A stretch of DNA of 64,000 nucleotides from assembly GCA_035570055.1 (NCBI GenBank), contig DATMLM010000096.1, positions 1 through 64,000 of the forward strand, written 5' to 3'. Made by a program: the position numbers and the translations under genes. The notes under the pieces are model-generated. The model made no database searches and was not told the origin of the DNA. It saw only the letters and a list, made by a program, of their open reading frames with translations. Source of the stretch: DASRDS01 sp035570055 (GTDB taxonomy: Bacteria; Gemmatimonadota; Gemmatimonadetes; Gemmatimonadales; Gemmatimonadaceae). Of this stretch, positions 7,766 to 17,493 are shown piece after piece; the stretch's first letter is position 1; each line of letters starts with the position of its first letter.

Positions 7766-10700
7766 GACGCCCTCCGTGCCTGCATGCGGAGGCGCAGGCG
7801 ATCGAACGTGAGATACACGACGGGCGTGGTGAACAGCGTGAGGAGCTGACTCAACATCAAGCCTCCGACGATCGTGATACCGAGCGGCCGGCGCAGCTCG
7901 GCGCCCGTCCCGGTGCCGAGGGCCAGTGGCAGCGCGCCAAGCATCGCCGCCAGCGTCGTCATCATGATCGGCCGGAAGCGGAGGAGACACGCCTGGAAGA
8001 TCGCATCGGCGGGGCGTTTGCCTTCTTCCCGCTCCGCTTGCAGCGCGAAATCGATCATCATGATCGCGTTCTTTTTGACGAGACCGATCAAGAGGACGAT
8101 CCCGATGATCGAGATGACGTTGAGGTCTTCCTTGAACACGATCAATGCGACCATGGCGCCGACGCTCGCCGACGGCAGCGTCGAGATGATCGTGAGCGGG
8201 TGGACCAGGCTTTCGTAGAGCATGCCGAGGACGATGTAGACCGCGAGGAGCGCGGTCAGCACCAGCACCGGTTCCGAGCTCAGCGAGTCTTGGTAGGCGA
8301 GCAGCGTGCCCGCGAAGAATCCGCGAATGGACGAGGGCGTGCCGAGTCGCGTCTGCATCTGGAGCAGGCGCGCCGTGGCGTCGCTCAGCGAGACGTTCGG
8401 CGCGAGGTTGAAGGAGACCGTGACGGACGGAAAGAGTCCGGTGTGGTTGACGGAGAGCGGGGTGTTGCCGGGGCGACTCTTGATCATCGTGGACAGCGGG
8501 ATGGGTCCGGCGCCGTTCGCGGTGTTGAGATAGATGCTCTTGAGTCCCTCGGGGCTTTCGGTGTACTGGGGCGCGACTTCCAGCACGACGTAGTATTGAT
8601 TGACCGGCGTGTAGATGACCGATACTTCCGCCTGGCCGAAGGCGTCGTACAGATTCTGATCCAGCGCCTGGGCCGTGATGCCGAGTTTCGCGGCCGTGAG
8701 CCGGTCGTACACCATGCGCTCGTTGAGGCCGCGAATCTGCTGGTCGGAGCTCACGTCCACGAGCCCGGGCAGCTTTTTTGCTTGCCCGAGCAGCATCGGT
8801 CCCCACTTGGCCAGATCAGCGGTATTGTCCGACTGCAGGGTGTACTGATAGAACGCGTTGCTGGACCGGCCACCGATGCGGAGATCCTGCGTCGCCTGCA
8901 GGAACGCCGACGCCACCGGCAGACGATTGAGCTTGGGGCGGATCCGGGCGATGACGTCGAACGCGGAGATCTTGCGTTGGGCAAGCGGTTTAAGCGCAAT
9001 GAACAGTGTGCCCGTGTTGGTCGCTCCGTTCGTGCCCGTGAACCCAATGACGTTCGCCACCGCCGAGTCACTCTTGATGGCGCGGCTGATCTGCCGCATC
9101 GCGTCGTCCATCGCGGTGAAGGACGCATCCTGAGGCCCTTGCACGGCGCCGGAGATGTTGCCCGTGTCCTGCAGCGGGAAGAACCCTTTCGGGATCACAA
9201 TGATCAGGAGCACGTTGGCCGCGATCATGACGCCCAGCACGCCGAGGGTCAGTGCGGTGTGGTCGAGCACCCAGTGCAGTGTGCGCCGATAGAGCGCGAT
9301 CGCGCTGTCCAGCACTCGCTCGCTGGCGCGGTAGAGGCGTCCGTGTTGCTCGTCGTGGGTGGATTTCAGCATGAAGGCGCACATCATCGGCGTGGCCGTC
9401 AGTGACATGGCCATCGAGACGACGATGCAGGTCGATAGCGTCACCGCGAACTCGCGGAACAGGCGTCCGACGAGGCCGCCCATCATGAGCAGCGGGATGA
9501 AGACGGAGATGAGCGAGATGCTGATCGTGACGATCGTAAACCCGATCTCGTCGGCGCCTTTGAGCGCCGCGGCGAGCGGTGTCATCCCGCCTTCGATGTG
9601 GCGCGTGATGTTTTCCATCACGACGATGGCGTCATCGACCACAAAGCCCGTCGCGATCGTGAGCGCCATCAGGGACAGGTTGTCGATGCTGTACCCGAAC
9701 AGGTACATCGCGCCGAATGTCCCGATCAGCGAGACCGGCACGGCCAGCGCCGGGATGAGCGTGGCGCGTGGGGTGCGCAGGAAGCAGAAGACCACGATGA
9801 TCACGAGACCGATGGACGTCAGCATCGTGGTCTCAACGCTCTTCACCGACGCGCGGATCGTGGTCGTGCGGTCGAGCACGATCGTGGGGTCGATCCCCTG
9901 CGGGATCGACGCCGTGAGGAAGGGCAGCTGCGAGCGGATGCGATCGACCGTGGCGATGATGTTCGCGCCCGGCTGGCGGAAGATGATGACCGGAATCGAC
10001 CGGCGGCCATTGAGAAACCCTGCCGCGCGCACGTTTTGTACGGAGTCGCGCACCTGGGCGATATCGGACAGGCGGACCGCCTGGCCGTGGCTGTAGCCGA
10101 CGATCAGCGGCCGGTAGTCGACCGCGTGGCTGATCTGGTCATTGGCCACGATGTCGGCAGTCACATTCCCGTTCGAGAGCTGGCCTTTCGGAAGGTCGGC
10201 GTTCTGGAGGCTCAGGACCGATTGGACGTTGGCCAGCGTGAGCCCGTAGCTCGCCAGCTGCGCTGGATTGACGTCCACGCGCACGGAGGGCAGTGCGCCG
10301 CCACCGACCACGACCTGCCCCACGCCTTTGATCTGCGAGAGCTTCTGCATCATGACGGTGGAGGCCACGTCGTAGAGCGTGCCCGGGTCGTACTTGTTCG
10401 ACGTGAGCCCGATGATCATGATCGGCGAGTCGGCCGGGTTGACTTTTCGGTAGCTCGGATTGGACGGCAGATTGGTGGGGAGATACGTGCGGGCCGCGTT
10501 GATGGCGGCCTCGACGTCGCGCGCGGCCCCGTCGATGTTGCGGGAGAGATCGAACTGGATCGTGACGTTCGTCTGGCCGAGGTACGAAGTCGAGGTCATC
10601 TCGGACACGCCGGCGATGTGCCCGAACTGCCGCTCCAGCGGTGTCGCGACCGACGACGCCATGATCTCGGCGCTCGCGCCGGGAAGTTGCGCGCTGACCG

Positions 10701-10836
10701 AGATCGTCGGAAAGTCGATCTGTGGCAACGGCGAGACCGGCAGCACCAGGAACGCGATGGCGCCGGCAATGGCGACCGCTACCGTCAGCAGGGTGGTCGC
10801 GACCGGCCGGTCGATGAACGGCGCTGAGATGTTCAT
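7762..10836 (-). CDS. RND multidrug efflux permease, MdtC-like
   Basis: A 1024-residue inner-membrane proton-driven transporter of the HAE1/AcrB superfamily. The N-terminus NISAPFIDRPVATTLLTVAV and LPVSPLPQIDFPTISVSAQL are typical. The proton-relay aspartates are in GFVVDDAIVVMEN within TM4. Two large periplasmic loops and twelve membrane segments are expected and the length fits. The ATG at 10836 overlaps the stop of the preceding permease by 4 nt (ATGA), and its own TGA overlaps the outer-membrane gene. Two different RND subunits in a row is the MdtB/MdtC arrangement, in which a heterotrimer forms; this copy matches the MdtC position. Substrate is unknown. Confidence 0.93.
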   Translation of the reverse strand: MNISAPFIDRPVATTLLTVAVAIAGAIAFLVLPVSPLPQIDFPTISVSAQLPGASAEIMASSVATPLERQFGHIAGVSEMTSTSYLGQTNVTIQFDLSRNIDGAARDVEAAINAARTYLPTNLPSNPSYRKVNPADSPIMIIGLTSNKYDPGTLYDVASTVMMQKLSQIKGVGQVVVGGGALPSVRVDVNPAQLASYGLTLANVQSVLSLQNADLPKGQLSNGNVTADIVANDQISHAVDYRPLIVGYSHGQAVRLSDIAQVRDSVQNVRAAGFLNGRRSIPVIIFRQPGANIIATVDRIRSQLPFLTASIPQGIDPTIVLDRTTTIRASVKSVETTMLTSIGLVIIVVFCFLRTPRATLIPALAVPVSLIGTFGAMYLFGYSIDNLSLMALTIATGFVVDDAIVVMENITRHIEGGMTPLAAALKGADEIGFTIVTISISLISVFIPLLMMGGLVGRLFREFAVTLSTCIVVSMAMSLTATPMMCAFMLKSTHDEQHGRLYRASERVLDSAIALYRRTLHWVLDHTALTLGVLGVMIAANVLLIIVIPKGFFPLQDTGNISGAVQGPQDASFTAMDDAMRQISRAIKSDSAVANVIGFTGTNGATNTGTLFIALKPLAQRKISAFDVIARIRPKLNRLPVASAFLQATQDLRIGGRSSNAFYQYTLQSDNTADLAKWGPMLLGQAKKLPGLVDVSSDQQIRGLNERMVYDRLTAAKLGITAQALDQNLYDAFGQAEVSVIYTPVNQYYVVLEVAPQYTESPEGLKSIYLNTANGAGPIPLSTMIKSRPGNTPLSVNHTGLFPSVTVSFNLAPNVSLSDATARLLQMQTRLGTPSSIRGFFAGTLLAYQDSLSSEPVLVLTALLAVYIVLGMLYESLVHPLTIISTLPSASVGAMVALIVFKEDLNVISIIGIVLLIGLVKKNAIMMIDFALQAEREEGKRPADAIFQACLLRFRPIMMTTLAAMLGALPLALGTGTGAELRRPLGITIVGGLMLSQLLTLFTTPVVYLTFDRLRLRMQARRAS

Positions 10837-13800
10837 TTCTTCTTCGCGTGCGCCAGCTTATCGAAGAAGATGTAGATCACCGGCGTCGTATAGAGCGTGA
10901 GGACCTGGCTGAAGAGGAGTCCGCCGACCATCGCGATGCCGAGCGGACGCCGGAGCTCGGATCCGAATCCGCTGCCGAGCGCCAGCGGAAGCCCACCGAG
11001 GAGCGCGGCCATGGTCGTCATCATGATCGGGCGGAACCGCAGCAGGCACGCCTCGTAGATGGCGTCCGTCGAGCTCTTGCCTTCCTTTCGTTCGGCCTCG
11101 AGCGCGAAGTCGACCATCATGATGCCGTTCTTCTTGACGATGCCGATCAGGAGCACGATCCCGATGATCGCGACGACGCTCAAGTCTTGCCCGAAGAGCA
11201 TGAGGGATACGATCGCGCCGACGCCGGCCGATGGCAGCGTCGACAGGATCGTGACCGGGTGAATGAAGCTCTCGTAGAGGACGCCGAGGACGATGTACAC
11301 CGTGACCAGGGCAGCCACGATCAAGATCGGCTCATTGGTCAGGGAGTTCGTGAACGAGGACGCCGTGCCCTGGAACTCGCCTTGGAGGCTGGCGGGCATG
11401 TGCATGTCGTCTTGGACTTTGTCGATCGCGCGGATCGCCTGCCCGAGCGCGGCGTTCGGGGCGAGGTTGAACGACACGGTGATGGCCGGGAACTGTCCCT
11501 GGTGGTTCACGGCCAGGAGCTCGCTCTTGTTCTCGAAATGCGAGAAGGCGCTCAATGGGACGGCGTTGCTCGACTGCGACGTGATGGCGGTCGCGCTCGT
11601 CGGCGTGCTCGCCGCCAACGAGCGCGGCGCGGCCAAGAGCGGGGACGCCGACGGCACGTAGAGCGGCGTCGATGTCGAGAGCGCGTTGGAGCCCGCCGCG
11701 GATGAGCCAGAGGCCGCGAACGACCCGGATGCGCCGGCGCCGCTCGCGCCCTGCGACGCGTTGGCCTGGATATAAAGTTGATTCAGCGTGCTCGGGTCTT
11801 GCTGAAAAGACGGATCGCTTTCCAGGATGACGTGGTACTGATTCACCTGCGTGTACATCGTATTGATCTGGCGCTGGCCGAACGCGTCGTACAGGGTGTT
11901 GTCGATCGTCGATGGTGCAATGCCGAGCCGAGAGGCGGTCACGCGGTCAATCACGAGCGACACCGCGAGGCCGCCGGATTGTTGGTCCGTCGCGACGTCT
12001 TCCAGCTCCGGCAGCTGCTGGAGTCGCGCGACGAAGCGAGTAGCCCAGGAGTTGAGCTCGTTGGCGTCGGCATCTTCGAGCGTGTACTGGTATTGCGTGC
12101 GGCTGACCCGGTCGTCGACGGTGATGGCCTGGACCGGGTTCATGAACAGTTCGATGCCCTGGACTTTCGCCAGTCGGGTCTTGAGCCGCCGGATGATGTC
12201 CGACGCGCTCATATGGCGCTCGTCCAGTGGTTTGAGATTGATGGACATCCGCCCGCTGTTCAGCGTGACGTTCTGCCCATCGGCGCCGATGAACGAGGTG
12301 AGGCCGTCCACCGCCGGGTCCTGCATCACGGCCTTTGCCAGCTCCTGCTGCTTCTCCGCCATCGCGGAGGCGCCGATCTGCGGCGGCGCTTGCGAGATGC
12401 CTTGGATGACGCCGGTGTCCTGAACCGGGAAGAAACCCTTCGGGATGACGACGTACAGCACGACGGTCAGGATGAGTGTCCCCACGGCGACGAACAGGGT
12501 CGTTCTCTGGTGGCGCAGGACGACGGTGAGCGTGCGCCCGTAGAACGCGATCATCCGTTCGAACACGCGCTCGGAGGCGCGATAGAACTTGCCCTGCTGC
12601 GCCTCGGGTTGGTGCCGCAGGATGCGCGCGCTCATCATGGGCGTCAGCGTGAGTGACACCGCCGCGGAAATGAGAATCGTGACCGCGAGCGTGACCGCGA
12701 ACTCGCGCATGAGGCGCCCGACGACGTCGCCCATGAATAAGAGCGGGATCAACACCGCGATCAGCGAGATAGTGAGCGAGACGATCGTGAATCCGATCTG
12801 CTCCGCGCCTTTGAGCGCGGCCTCCATCGGGGGATCGCCGGCTTCGATGAAGCGCGAGATGTTCTCGATCATCACGATGGCGTCATCGACCACGAACCCC
12901 GTCGCGATCGTGAGGGCCATCAGCGACAGGTTGTCCAAGCTATAGCCCATCGCGTACATCGCGCCGAACGTGCCCACGAGCGAGAGCGGCACCGCCACGC
13001 TCGGGATGATGGTCGCGGGGCCGCTCCGCAAGAAGAGAAAGATCACGAGCACGACGAGGACGACGGTCAGGCCCAGCTCGAACTCGACATCGGCCACCGA
13101 CGCTTTGATCGACGTCGTGAGGTCCGTCATCGTGTGGACCTCGAGGCCGGAGGGGAGGTTGGCCTCGAGCGTCGGGAGCAGTTTCTTGATGCGCTGGACG
13201 ACGCTGATCGTATTGGCGCCGGGCTGGCGCTGGACGTTGAGGATCACCGCCGGCGTCGCATTCATCCAGGCGGCCTGATTCGTGTTCTCGACGCCGTTCA
13301 CTATCCGCGCCACGTCGGTCAGCATCACCGGCGCGCCGTTGCGATAGGCGACGACGACTTTCTTGTAGTCCTCGCTCGAGACGAGCTGGTCGTTGGCGTC
13401 GATCTGGTAGTCCTGGCGCGCGCCGTCGAAGTTTCCCTTGGCCGCGTTGACGCTGGCCTGCGCCAGCGCCGTGCGCAGATCCTCCATATTGATGCCGTAG
13501 GACGAGAGCGCCGTCGGATTGGCCTGAATGCGCACCGCGGGCTTTTGGCCGCCGCTGATGCTGACGAGGCCGACGCCGCTCAACTGCGAGATCTTGGGCG
13601 CGAGGCGCGTGTCCACCAGGTCTTCGACCTGAGACAGCGGCATGGTCTTCGACGTGACCGCGAACGTCAGGATCGGGGCGTCGGCGGGGTTGACCTTGCT
13701 ATAGATCGGCGGCGTCGGCAGAATCGACGGCAACAGACTCTGCGCCGCGTTGATCGCGGACTGCACTTCTTCTTCGGCGACATCGAGCGGCAGCGCGAGA

Positions 13801-14093
13801 TCGAACTCCAGCACGATCACCGATGTGCCGCCGGAGCTCGTCGAGGTCATCTGGTTCAAGCCCTGCATCTCGCCGAACTGCCGCTCGAGCGGCGCGGTGA
13901 CCGTCGTGGCCATCACGTCCGGGCTCGCGCCCGGGTAGAACGTGAGCACCTGAATGGTGGGATAGTCGACCTGCGGCAGCGCCGATACCGGCAGTTGGAA
14001 GTAACAGACGATGCCGACCAGGAGAATGGCCGCCATCAAGAGCGAGGTGGCGACTGGCCGGAGGATGAAGGGGCGGGACGGACTGATACTCAT
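10833..14093 (-). CDS. RND multidrug efflux permease, MdtB-like, with Ala/Ser/Gly-rich insertion
   Basis: A 1086-residue RND permease starting MSISPSRPFILRPVATSL, with the proton-relay motif GFVVDDAIVMIEN. It is about 60 residues longer than its neighbour because of a low-complexity segment at about residues 777-840, rich in Ala, Ser, Gly and Thr, in the second periplasmic loop (porter/docking part). Conserved sequence resumes at VPLSAFSHFENKSELLAVNHQGQFP. Start and stop both overlap neighbouring genes by 4 nt (ATGA with the adaptor at 14090-14093 and with the second permease at 10833-10836). It probably forms a mixed trimer with the MdtC-like protein. Confidence 0.92.
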   Translation of the reverse strand: MSISPSRPFILRPVATSLLMAAILLVGIVCYFQLPVSALPQVDYPTIQVLTFYPGASPDVMATTVTAPLERQFGEMQGLNQMTSTSSGGTSVIVLEFDLALPLDVAEEEVQSAINAAQSLLPSILPTPPIYSKVNPADAPILTFAVTSKTMPLSQVEDLVDTRLAPKISQLSGVGLVSISGGQKPAVRIQANPTALSSYGINMEDLRTALAQASVNAAKGNFDGARQDYQIDANDQLVSSEDYKKVVVAYRNGAPVMLTDVARIVNGVENTNQAAWMNATPAVILNVQRQPGANTISVVQRIKKLLPTLEANLPSGLEVHTMTDLTTSIKASVADVEFELGLTVVLVVLVIFLFLRSGPATIIPSVAVPLSLVGTFGAMYAMGYSLDNLSLMALTIATGFVVDDAIVMIENISRFIEAGDPPMEAALKGAEQIGFTIVSLTISLIAVLIPLLFMGDVVGRLMREFAVTLAVTILISAAVSLTLTPMMSARILRHQPEAQQGKFYRASERVFERMIAFYGRTLTVVLRHQRTTLFVAVGTLILTVVLYVVIPKGFFPVQDTGVIQGISQAPPQIGASAMAEKQQELAKAVMQDPAVDGLTSFIGADGQNVTLNSGRMSINLKPLDERHMSASDIIRRLKTRLAKVQGIELFMNPVQAITVDDRVSRTQYQYTLEDADANELNSWATRFVARLQQLPELEDVATDQQSGGLAVSLVIDRVTASRLGIAPSTIDNTLYDAFGQRQINTMYTQVNQYHVILESDPSFQQDPSTLNQLYIQANASQGASGAGASGSFAASGSSAAGSNALSTSTPLYVPSASPLLAAPRSLAASTPTSATAITSQSSNAVPLSAFSHFENKSELLAVNHQGQFPAITVSFNLAPNAALGQAIRAIDKVQDDMHMPASLQGEFQGTASSFTNSLTNEPILIVAALVTVYIVLGVLYESFIHPVTILSTLPSAGVGAIVSLMLFGQDLSVVAIIGIVLLIGIVKKNGIMMVDFALEAERKEGKSSTDAIYEACLLRFRPIMMTTMAALLGGLPLALGSGFGSELRRPLGIAMVGGLLFSQVLTLYTTPVIYIFFDKLAHAKKK

Positions 14094-15280
14094 GGCGCGA
14101 CGCTGCGGGTCGTGTCGCCCGTTGGTGACTTGGTCGCGACGAACACCGGCGCATTGTCCTGCAGCTTGTCGAAGCTGCTGTTGGCCACGACTTCGCCGGG
14201 CTCGACCCCTTTCACTTCCGTGAGACCGGCGTTCGTCACGCCGGACGTGACGGTGCGCATGTGGGCGACGTTCGTCTGAATCACGTACACGAACGACGTT
14301 TGGCCATTCTGCTGAATGGCCGACGCGGGCACGAGCGTCACAGCGTGCAGCGTATTCACCAGCAGGCGCGTGTTGACGAATTGATTCGGGAACAGCAGCT
14401 CGTTGGTGTTGTCGAAGATCGCTCGGCCCTGCACGGTGCCGGTTGTCGTATTGATCTGATTGTCCAGCGTCAGCAGCTTGCCGGTGGAGATCTTCCGCTG
14501 CGCGGTGCGATCGTAGGCGTCGACGCTCAGGCTAGCGCCCGTGCGGAGGCGGGGTTGCACGTCGAGGAGGTTGTCCTCGGGAATCGTGAATATCACCGTG
14601 ATGGGATTGAGCTGGGTGATCACGGCGAGCGTCGACGTGCCGGACGCCTGCACGAGGTTACCGGGGTCGATCAGTCGCAAGCCGACGCGGCCGTCGATCG
14701 GCGCGGTGATGTGGCAGAACGCGACCTGGACTTGATCGAACTGCACCGTCCCCGAGTCGTTCTTGACGACGCCCTGGTCCTGCAACACGAGCTTCTCCTG
14801 GTCGTCCAGCACCTGCTTGGCGATGGAGTTGCTCTCCCATGCGTTGCGATAGCGTTCCTCATCCATTCTCGCTTGCGCGAGCAGATTGAGGTCTCGTTCG
14901 AGCGCCCCTTGGGCCTGCAGTAGCGTCGCGCGGTATGGCCGTGCGTCGATGTCCACCAGGGGGTCGCCCTTCTTCACCAGCTGCCCCTCGGTGTAGTGGA
15001 CGGCCGTCACCAGCCCGGTGACCTCGCTACTGATCGATGCCGTGTGCTCCGGGGTGACGGTCCCGATGGCGTCCAGGTAGACCCCGATATCGCCGGTCTT
15101 CGCCGTGGCCGTGACGACCGGGACTTTGGGCGCGGCGCGCACGGCTGCCTTACTGGAGTCCCCGCGGCGGGACGCAACCGCGGCACCCAATACGCAAATG
15201 AGGCCGACCGCGCTCCATATCGCGATCTGCATGACGCGACGGGGCCGCGCCTTCAGAGAGCTGTGTGTCTCAACCGCCAA
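14090..15280 (-). CDS. RND periplasmic adaptor (MdtA/AcrA-like membrane fusion protein)
   Basis: A 396-residue adaptor that bridges permease and outer-membrane duct. It has an N-terminal membrane anchor (about 17-40), then the biotinyl-lipoyl half motif GTVTPEHTASISSEVTGLV, an alpha-helical hairpin (about 115-190), the second lipoyl half (FCHITAPIDGRVGLRLIDPG), and beta-barrel and membrane-proximal domains. The start is TTG at 15280-15278, favoured because GGAG lies about 8 nt upstream; an in-frame ATG at residue 17 has no ribosome binding site. It is the first gene of the four-gene operon. The 183-bp gap to the divergent gene at 15464 must contain the promoters, but I could not identify one with confidence. 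Confidence 0.9.
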   Translation of the reverse strand: MAVETHSSLKARPRRVMQIAIWSAVGLICVLGAAVASRRGDSSKAAVRAAPKVPVVTATAKTGDIGVYLDAIGTVTPEHTASISSEVTGLVTAVHYTEGQLVKKGDPLVDIDARPYRATLLQAQGALERDLNLLAQARMDEERYRNAWESNSIAKQVLDDQEKLVLQDQGVVKNDSGTVQFDQVQVAFCHITAPIDGRVGLRLIDPGNLVQASGTSTLAVITQLNPITVIFTIPEDNLLDVQPRLRTGASLSVDAYDRTAQRKISTGKLLTLDNQINTTTGTVQGRAIFDNTNELLFPNQFVNTRLLVNTLHAVTLVPASAIQQNGQTSFVYVIQTNVAHMRTVTSGVTNAGLTEVKGVEPGEVVANSSFDKLQDNAPVFVATKSPTGDTTRSVAP

Positions 15281-15463
15281 CTGGCTACTCCGTTCTCGAC
15301 CACGAGATTACGCGCGGCCTACGCTTTGGCGTTGAATGTTTTGCGCGCTTTTCAGTGGCGTTTTCGATCTGTCGTTGCGAGGAGACTTCTGGCAGACGAC
15401 GAGCAGACGGACAGGCGACGGCCTCGCGGTACGGTGCGCGTGCCCCTTTCCACGAGGACCGTC

Positions 15464-16318
15464 ATGTTCTTGCTCCAGCTCGGCGCCGCCATTGGGATGA
15501 CATATACCATGACCTGGTCGGGTGGTCCGACGCAGGCGTTGGTCGCGAAGGCCCAGATCGCGGGAGACCACGCGCGGATGGACTATCCCGGGATGTACTA
15601 CCTGATCACGCGCGGGGTGACATCCGTGACCGTGGTCGACACCGCCAAGCGAACGTACTACCAAATGGACTACGGTTCGCTGCAGAAGAGCTTGAGCGGT
15701 ATCGCGCAGATCGACTATTCCGGCGTCGCGATAAACGTCCAGCGCGTCTCACCCGATAGCACGATCGATGGGTATACGACCCAGCACTGGCGGCTCACGG
15801 ACGACCATACCCAGACCATGAGCATGATGATCGTCCACAACACGACCAAGTCGCACGCGGTCGAGGATTTCTATTTTGCTCCGGCCTTCAAAGACGACTT
15901 GAATCCGTTCATGAAGAGTATGGGCCGCCAGTCAAGCTCGTCTCCCTCGGCCGCCGATTACACCGCGAAGCTCGAGGCGGCCTACGCGCAGATGTACAAC
16001 GGCGTGCCGCTGCTCATGGTCATGCATGTCACCAGCGATAAGCAGGAGATGACCATGACCGGGCGCATCAGCGACATCAAGCGCGCCAGCATCGCCGCGA
16101 GCGTGTTCGAGATTCCCTCGGGCTACCAAAAGATCGACATGCCAACGGATACGCTCTCGAAGGTCGCGTCAGCGCTCAACGACAGCCTCAAGAAGGCGGG
16201 CGTGACCCCAACCACGAGCTCGAACGGATCGCCCCTCGCCGGCGTGGCCAGCGACGCGGCGAGCGCCGCGGTCGACAAGGCGAAGCAGAAGATTCATTCT
16301 ATCCTGCACGTGCCTTAG
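15464..16318 (+). CDS. Exported DUF4412-like protein
   Basis: About 284 residues. The pattern AKAQIAGDHARMDYPGMYYLITRG, then VTVVDTAKRTYYQMDYGSL, is that of DUF4412-like exported proteins, which are mostly beta strands. The ATG at 15464 has GAGGA 8 nt upstream. In-frame GTG codons at 15434 and 15440 would give a better positively charged signal peptide, so the exact start is uncertain. The C-terminus is Ala/Lys-rich. Its TAG shares the tetranucleotide TTAG (16315-16318) with the stop of the convergent aminotransferase gene. Function is unknown. Confidence 0.7.
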   Translation: MFLLQLGAAIGMTYTMTWSGGPTQALVAKAQIAGDHARMDYPGMYYLITRGVTSVTVVDTAKRTYYQMDYGSLQKSLSGIAQIDYSGVAINVQRVSPDSTIDGYTTQHWRLTDDHTQTMSMMIVHNTTKSHAVEDFYFAPAFKDDLNPFMKSMGRQSSSSPSAADYTAKLEAAYAQMYNGVPLLMVMHVTSDKQEMTMTGRISDIKRASIAASVFEIPSGYQKIDMPTDTLSKVASALNDSLKKAGVTPTTSSNGSPLAGVASDAASAAVDKAKQKIHSILHVP

Positions 16319-17478
16319 TCGGAGAGTGCCCTGCGCACGCGGGCGCCGAGCAATGCCAGACGATGGACGGGCTCGTTGGCGAAGACGAAGCGGATGTATT
16401 GCGCGCCGTGCGTCTCGCCCCAGCCCGTCATCGCGGTCGCGCACACGCCCTGATCCAGGAGTCGGCGCGACATCGTCTCGCCATCGATGCCGAAATCGGA
16501 CACGCGCAGGAGCAGCGACCAGCCGCCATCGGGTGCACCGAAGGGAAGCCCCTCGAGCTGGTGCATGACGGTGTCGCGCCGCGCCTGGAGCTCGGTGATA
16601 TATCCGCCGATCGAAGCGTAGGAATTTTCCAACGCCGTCGCGACCGCATCCTGCGCGATACCGACTGGCGTGACCACATTGGCGAGCGACACGGCGGCAA
16701 TGTCGGGCATGAGCGCTTCGGGCCCCACAATCCAGCCCACACGCCATCCGATCATGCGCAGCTCCTTGGCCGACGAGCCGACCGTGATCGTTCGCGAGGC
16801 CATGCCAGGAAGAGCCGCCGGGTGGATGACTGGACGGGCGTCGAACACGAGCCGCTCCATCGCGGCGTCGAGGATGAGCAGCAGGTCATTGGCGACGCAC
16901 TGCTCGGCGATGAGCGCCCAGTCTCGAGCGTCGAGACATGCACCGCACGGCATTGACGGCGACATGAGCAGCATGGCGCGCGTTTTCTTCCCGACCGCGC
17001 GACGCATCGCATCATGATCGAGGGTCCAACGGCCTCCGGCCGTGAACTGAAATGAAGCGAACCTCGGTGTGGCGCCCGCCAGCCGTATTCTATTGATGAG
17101 GCCAGCGTAGGTCGGATCGGTGACGATCACTTCGTCGCCGACCTCGATTGTCGCGAGCAGCACGTTGAGGATGCCGGAGAGGCCGCCCGCGGAGATGACG
17201 CAGTTGCGCGCTCCGGAGTAGGCGACGCCTGACGCCCGCGACACATGACGGGCCGCGACGTCCCGAAGCCGGCGCTGCCCTACGAAAGGCAGATAGCTGT
17301 TATCGGCATCGCTGCCTGCCGCGCGCTGCGTGCGCAGCACCGCGTCGGCGTCCGGCGGAATGTCGACATCCAGATTTTCGAGCCGGAGGAAGTCCGTCCC
17401 GGAGGCATCGGCGATCGATCCCATTCGATCTACGCCGATCCCGCCGAGCTGCTTGACGCGGTCGGGTCTGGTACGCAT
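16315..17478 (-). CDS. PLP-dependent aminotransferase, class I/II fold
   Basis: A 387-residue fold-type I PLP enzyme. The Schiff-base lysine is K238 in SSAKELRMIGWRVGW, the aspartate contacting the pyridine nitrogen is D204 in LLILDAAMERL, and the substrate-carboxylate arginine is R363 in YIRFVFANEP. Two family positions are unusual: the NPTG-type loop reads MPCG (176-179), replacing the usual Asn, and the usual DxxY tyrosine is Met207. It should therefore be a transaminase or related PLP enzyme with a modified cofactor pocket. The ATG at 17478 is chosen because a longer frame would run into the divergent GntR gene. Only 12 bp separate the two start codons. A RidA gene in the facing operon suggests that reactive enamine/imine products are handled. 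Confidence 0.88.
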   Translation of the reverse strand: MRTRPDRVKQLGGIGVDRMGSIADASGTDFLRLENLDVDIPPDADAVLRTQRAAGSDADNSYLPFVGQRRLRDVAARHVSRASGVAYSGARNCVISAGGLSGILNVLLATIEVGDEVIVTDPTYAGLINRIRLAGATPRFASFQFTAGGRWTLDHDAMRRAVGKKTRAMLLMSPSMPCGACLDARDWALIAEQCVANDLLLILDAAMERLVFDARPVIHPAALPGMASRTITVGSSAKELRMIGWRVGWIVGPEALMPDIAAVSLANVVTPVGIAQDAVATALENSYASIGGYITELQARRDTVMHQLEGLPFGAPDGGWSLLLRVSDFGIDGETMSRRLLDQGVCATAMTGWGETHGAQYIRFVFANEPVHRLALLGARVRRALSD

Positions 17479-17493
17479 TATATATAATATATG
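17476..17493. promoter_or_regulatory. Divergent AT-only start region, probable leaderless promoters
   Basis: The start codons of the aminotransferase (17478, minus) and GntR gene (17491, plus) are separated by 12 bp of pure A/T. The block ATTATATATAAT (17477-17488) is a perfect palindrome. TATAAT (17483-17488) and TATATA (17479-17484) face the GntR gene, with TTGACG at 17453-17458 as a possible distant -35. The opposite strand has TATTAT 5 nt before the aminotransferase ATG. There is no room for a Shine-Dalgarno on either side, so both mRNAs probably start at or next to the AUG. The palindrome could also be the GntR autoregulatory site. Confidence 0.55.

Noticed and set aside
7766..8806. An N-terminal extension of the outer-membrane factor to 829 residues
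   Set aside because: The extra part lies inside the permease gene in another frame. The GTG at 7765 gives a correct lipoprotein signal and the usual family length.
8038..10827. Long plus-strand open frames opposite the RND permease genes
   Set aside because: They are mirror frames of strongly conserved RND proteins. They are rich in Arg, Asp and His, have no family signature and lack ribosome binding sites.
15308..15664. A minus-strand gene overlapping the DUF4412-like gene
   Set aside because: It is antisense to a gene with a ribosome binding site and family pattern, and has no recognisable domain.
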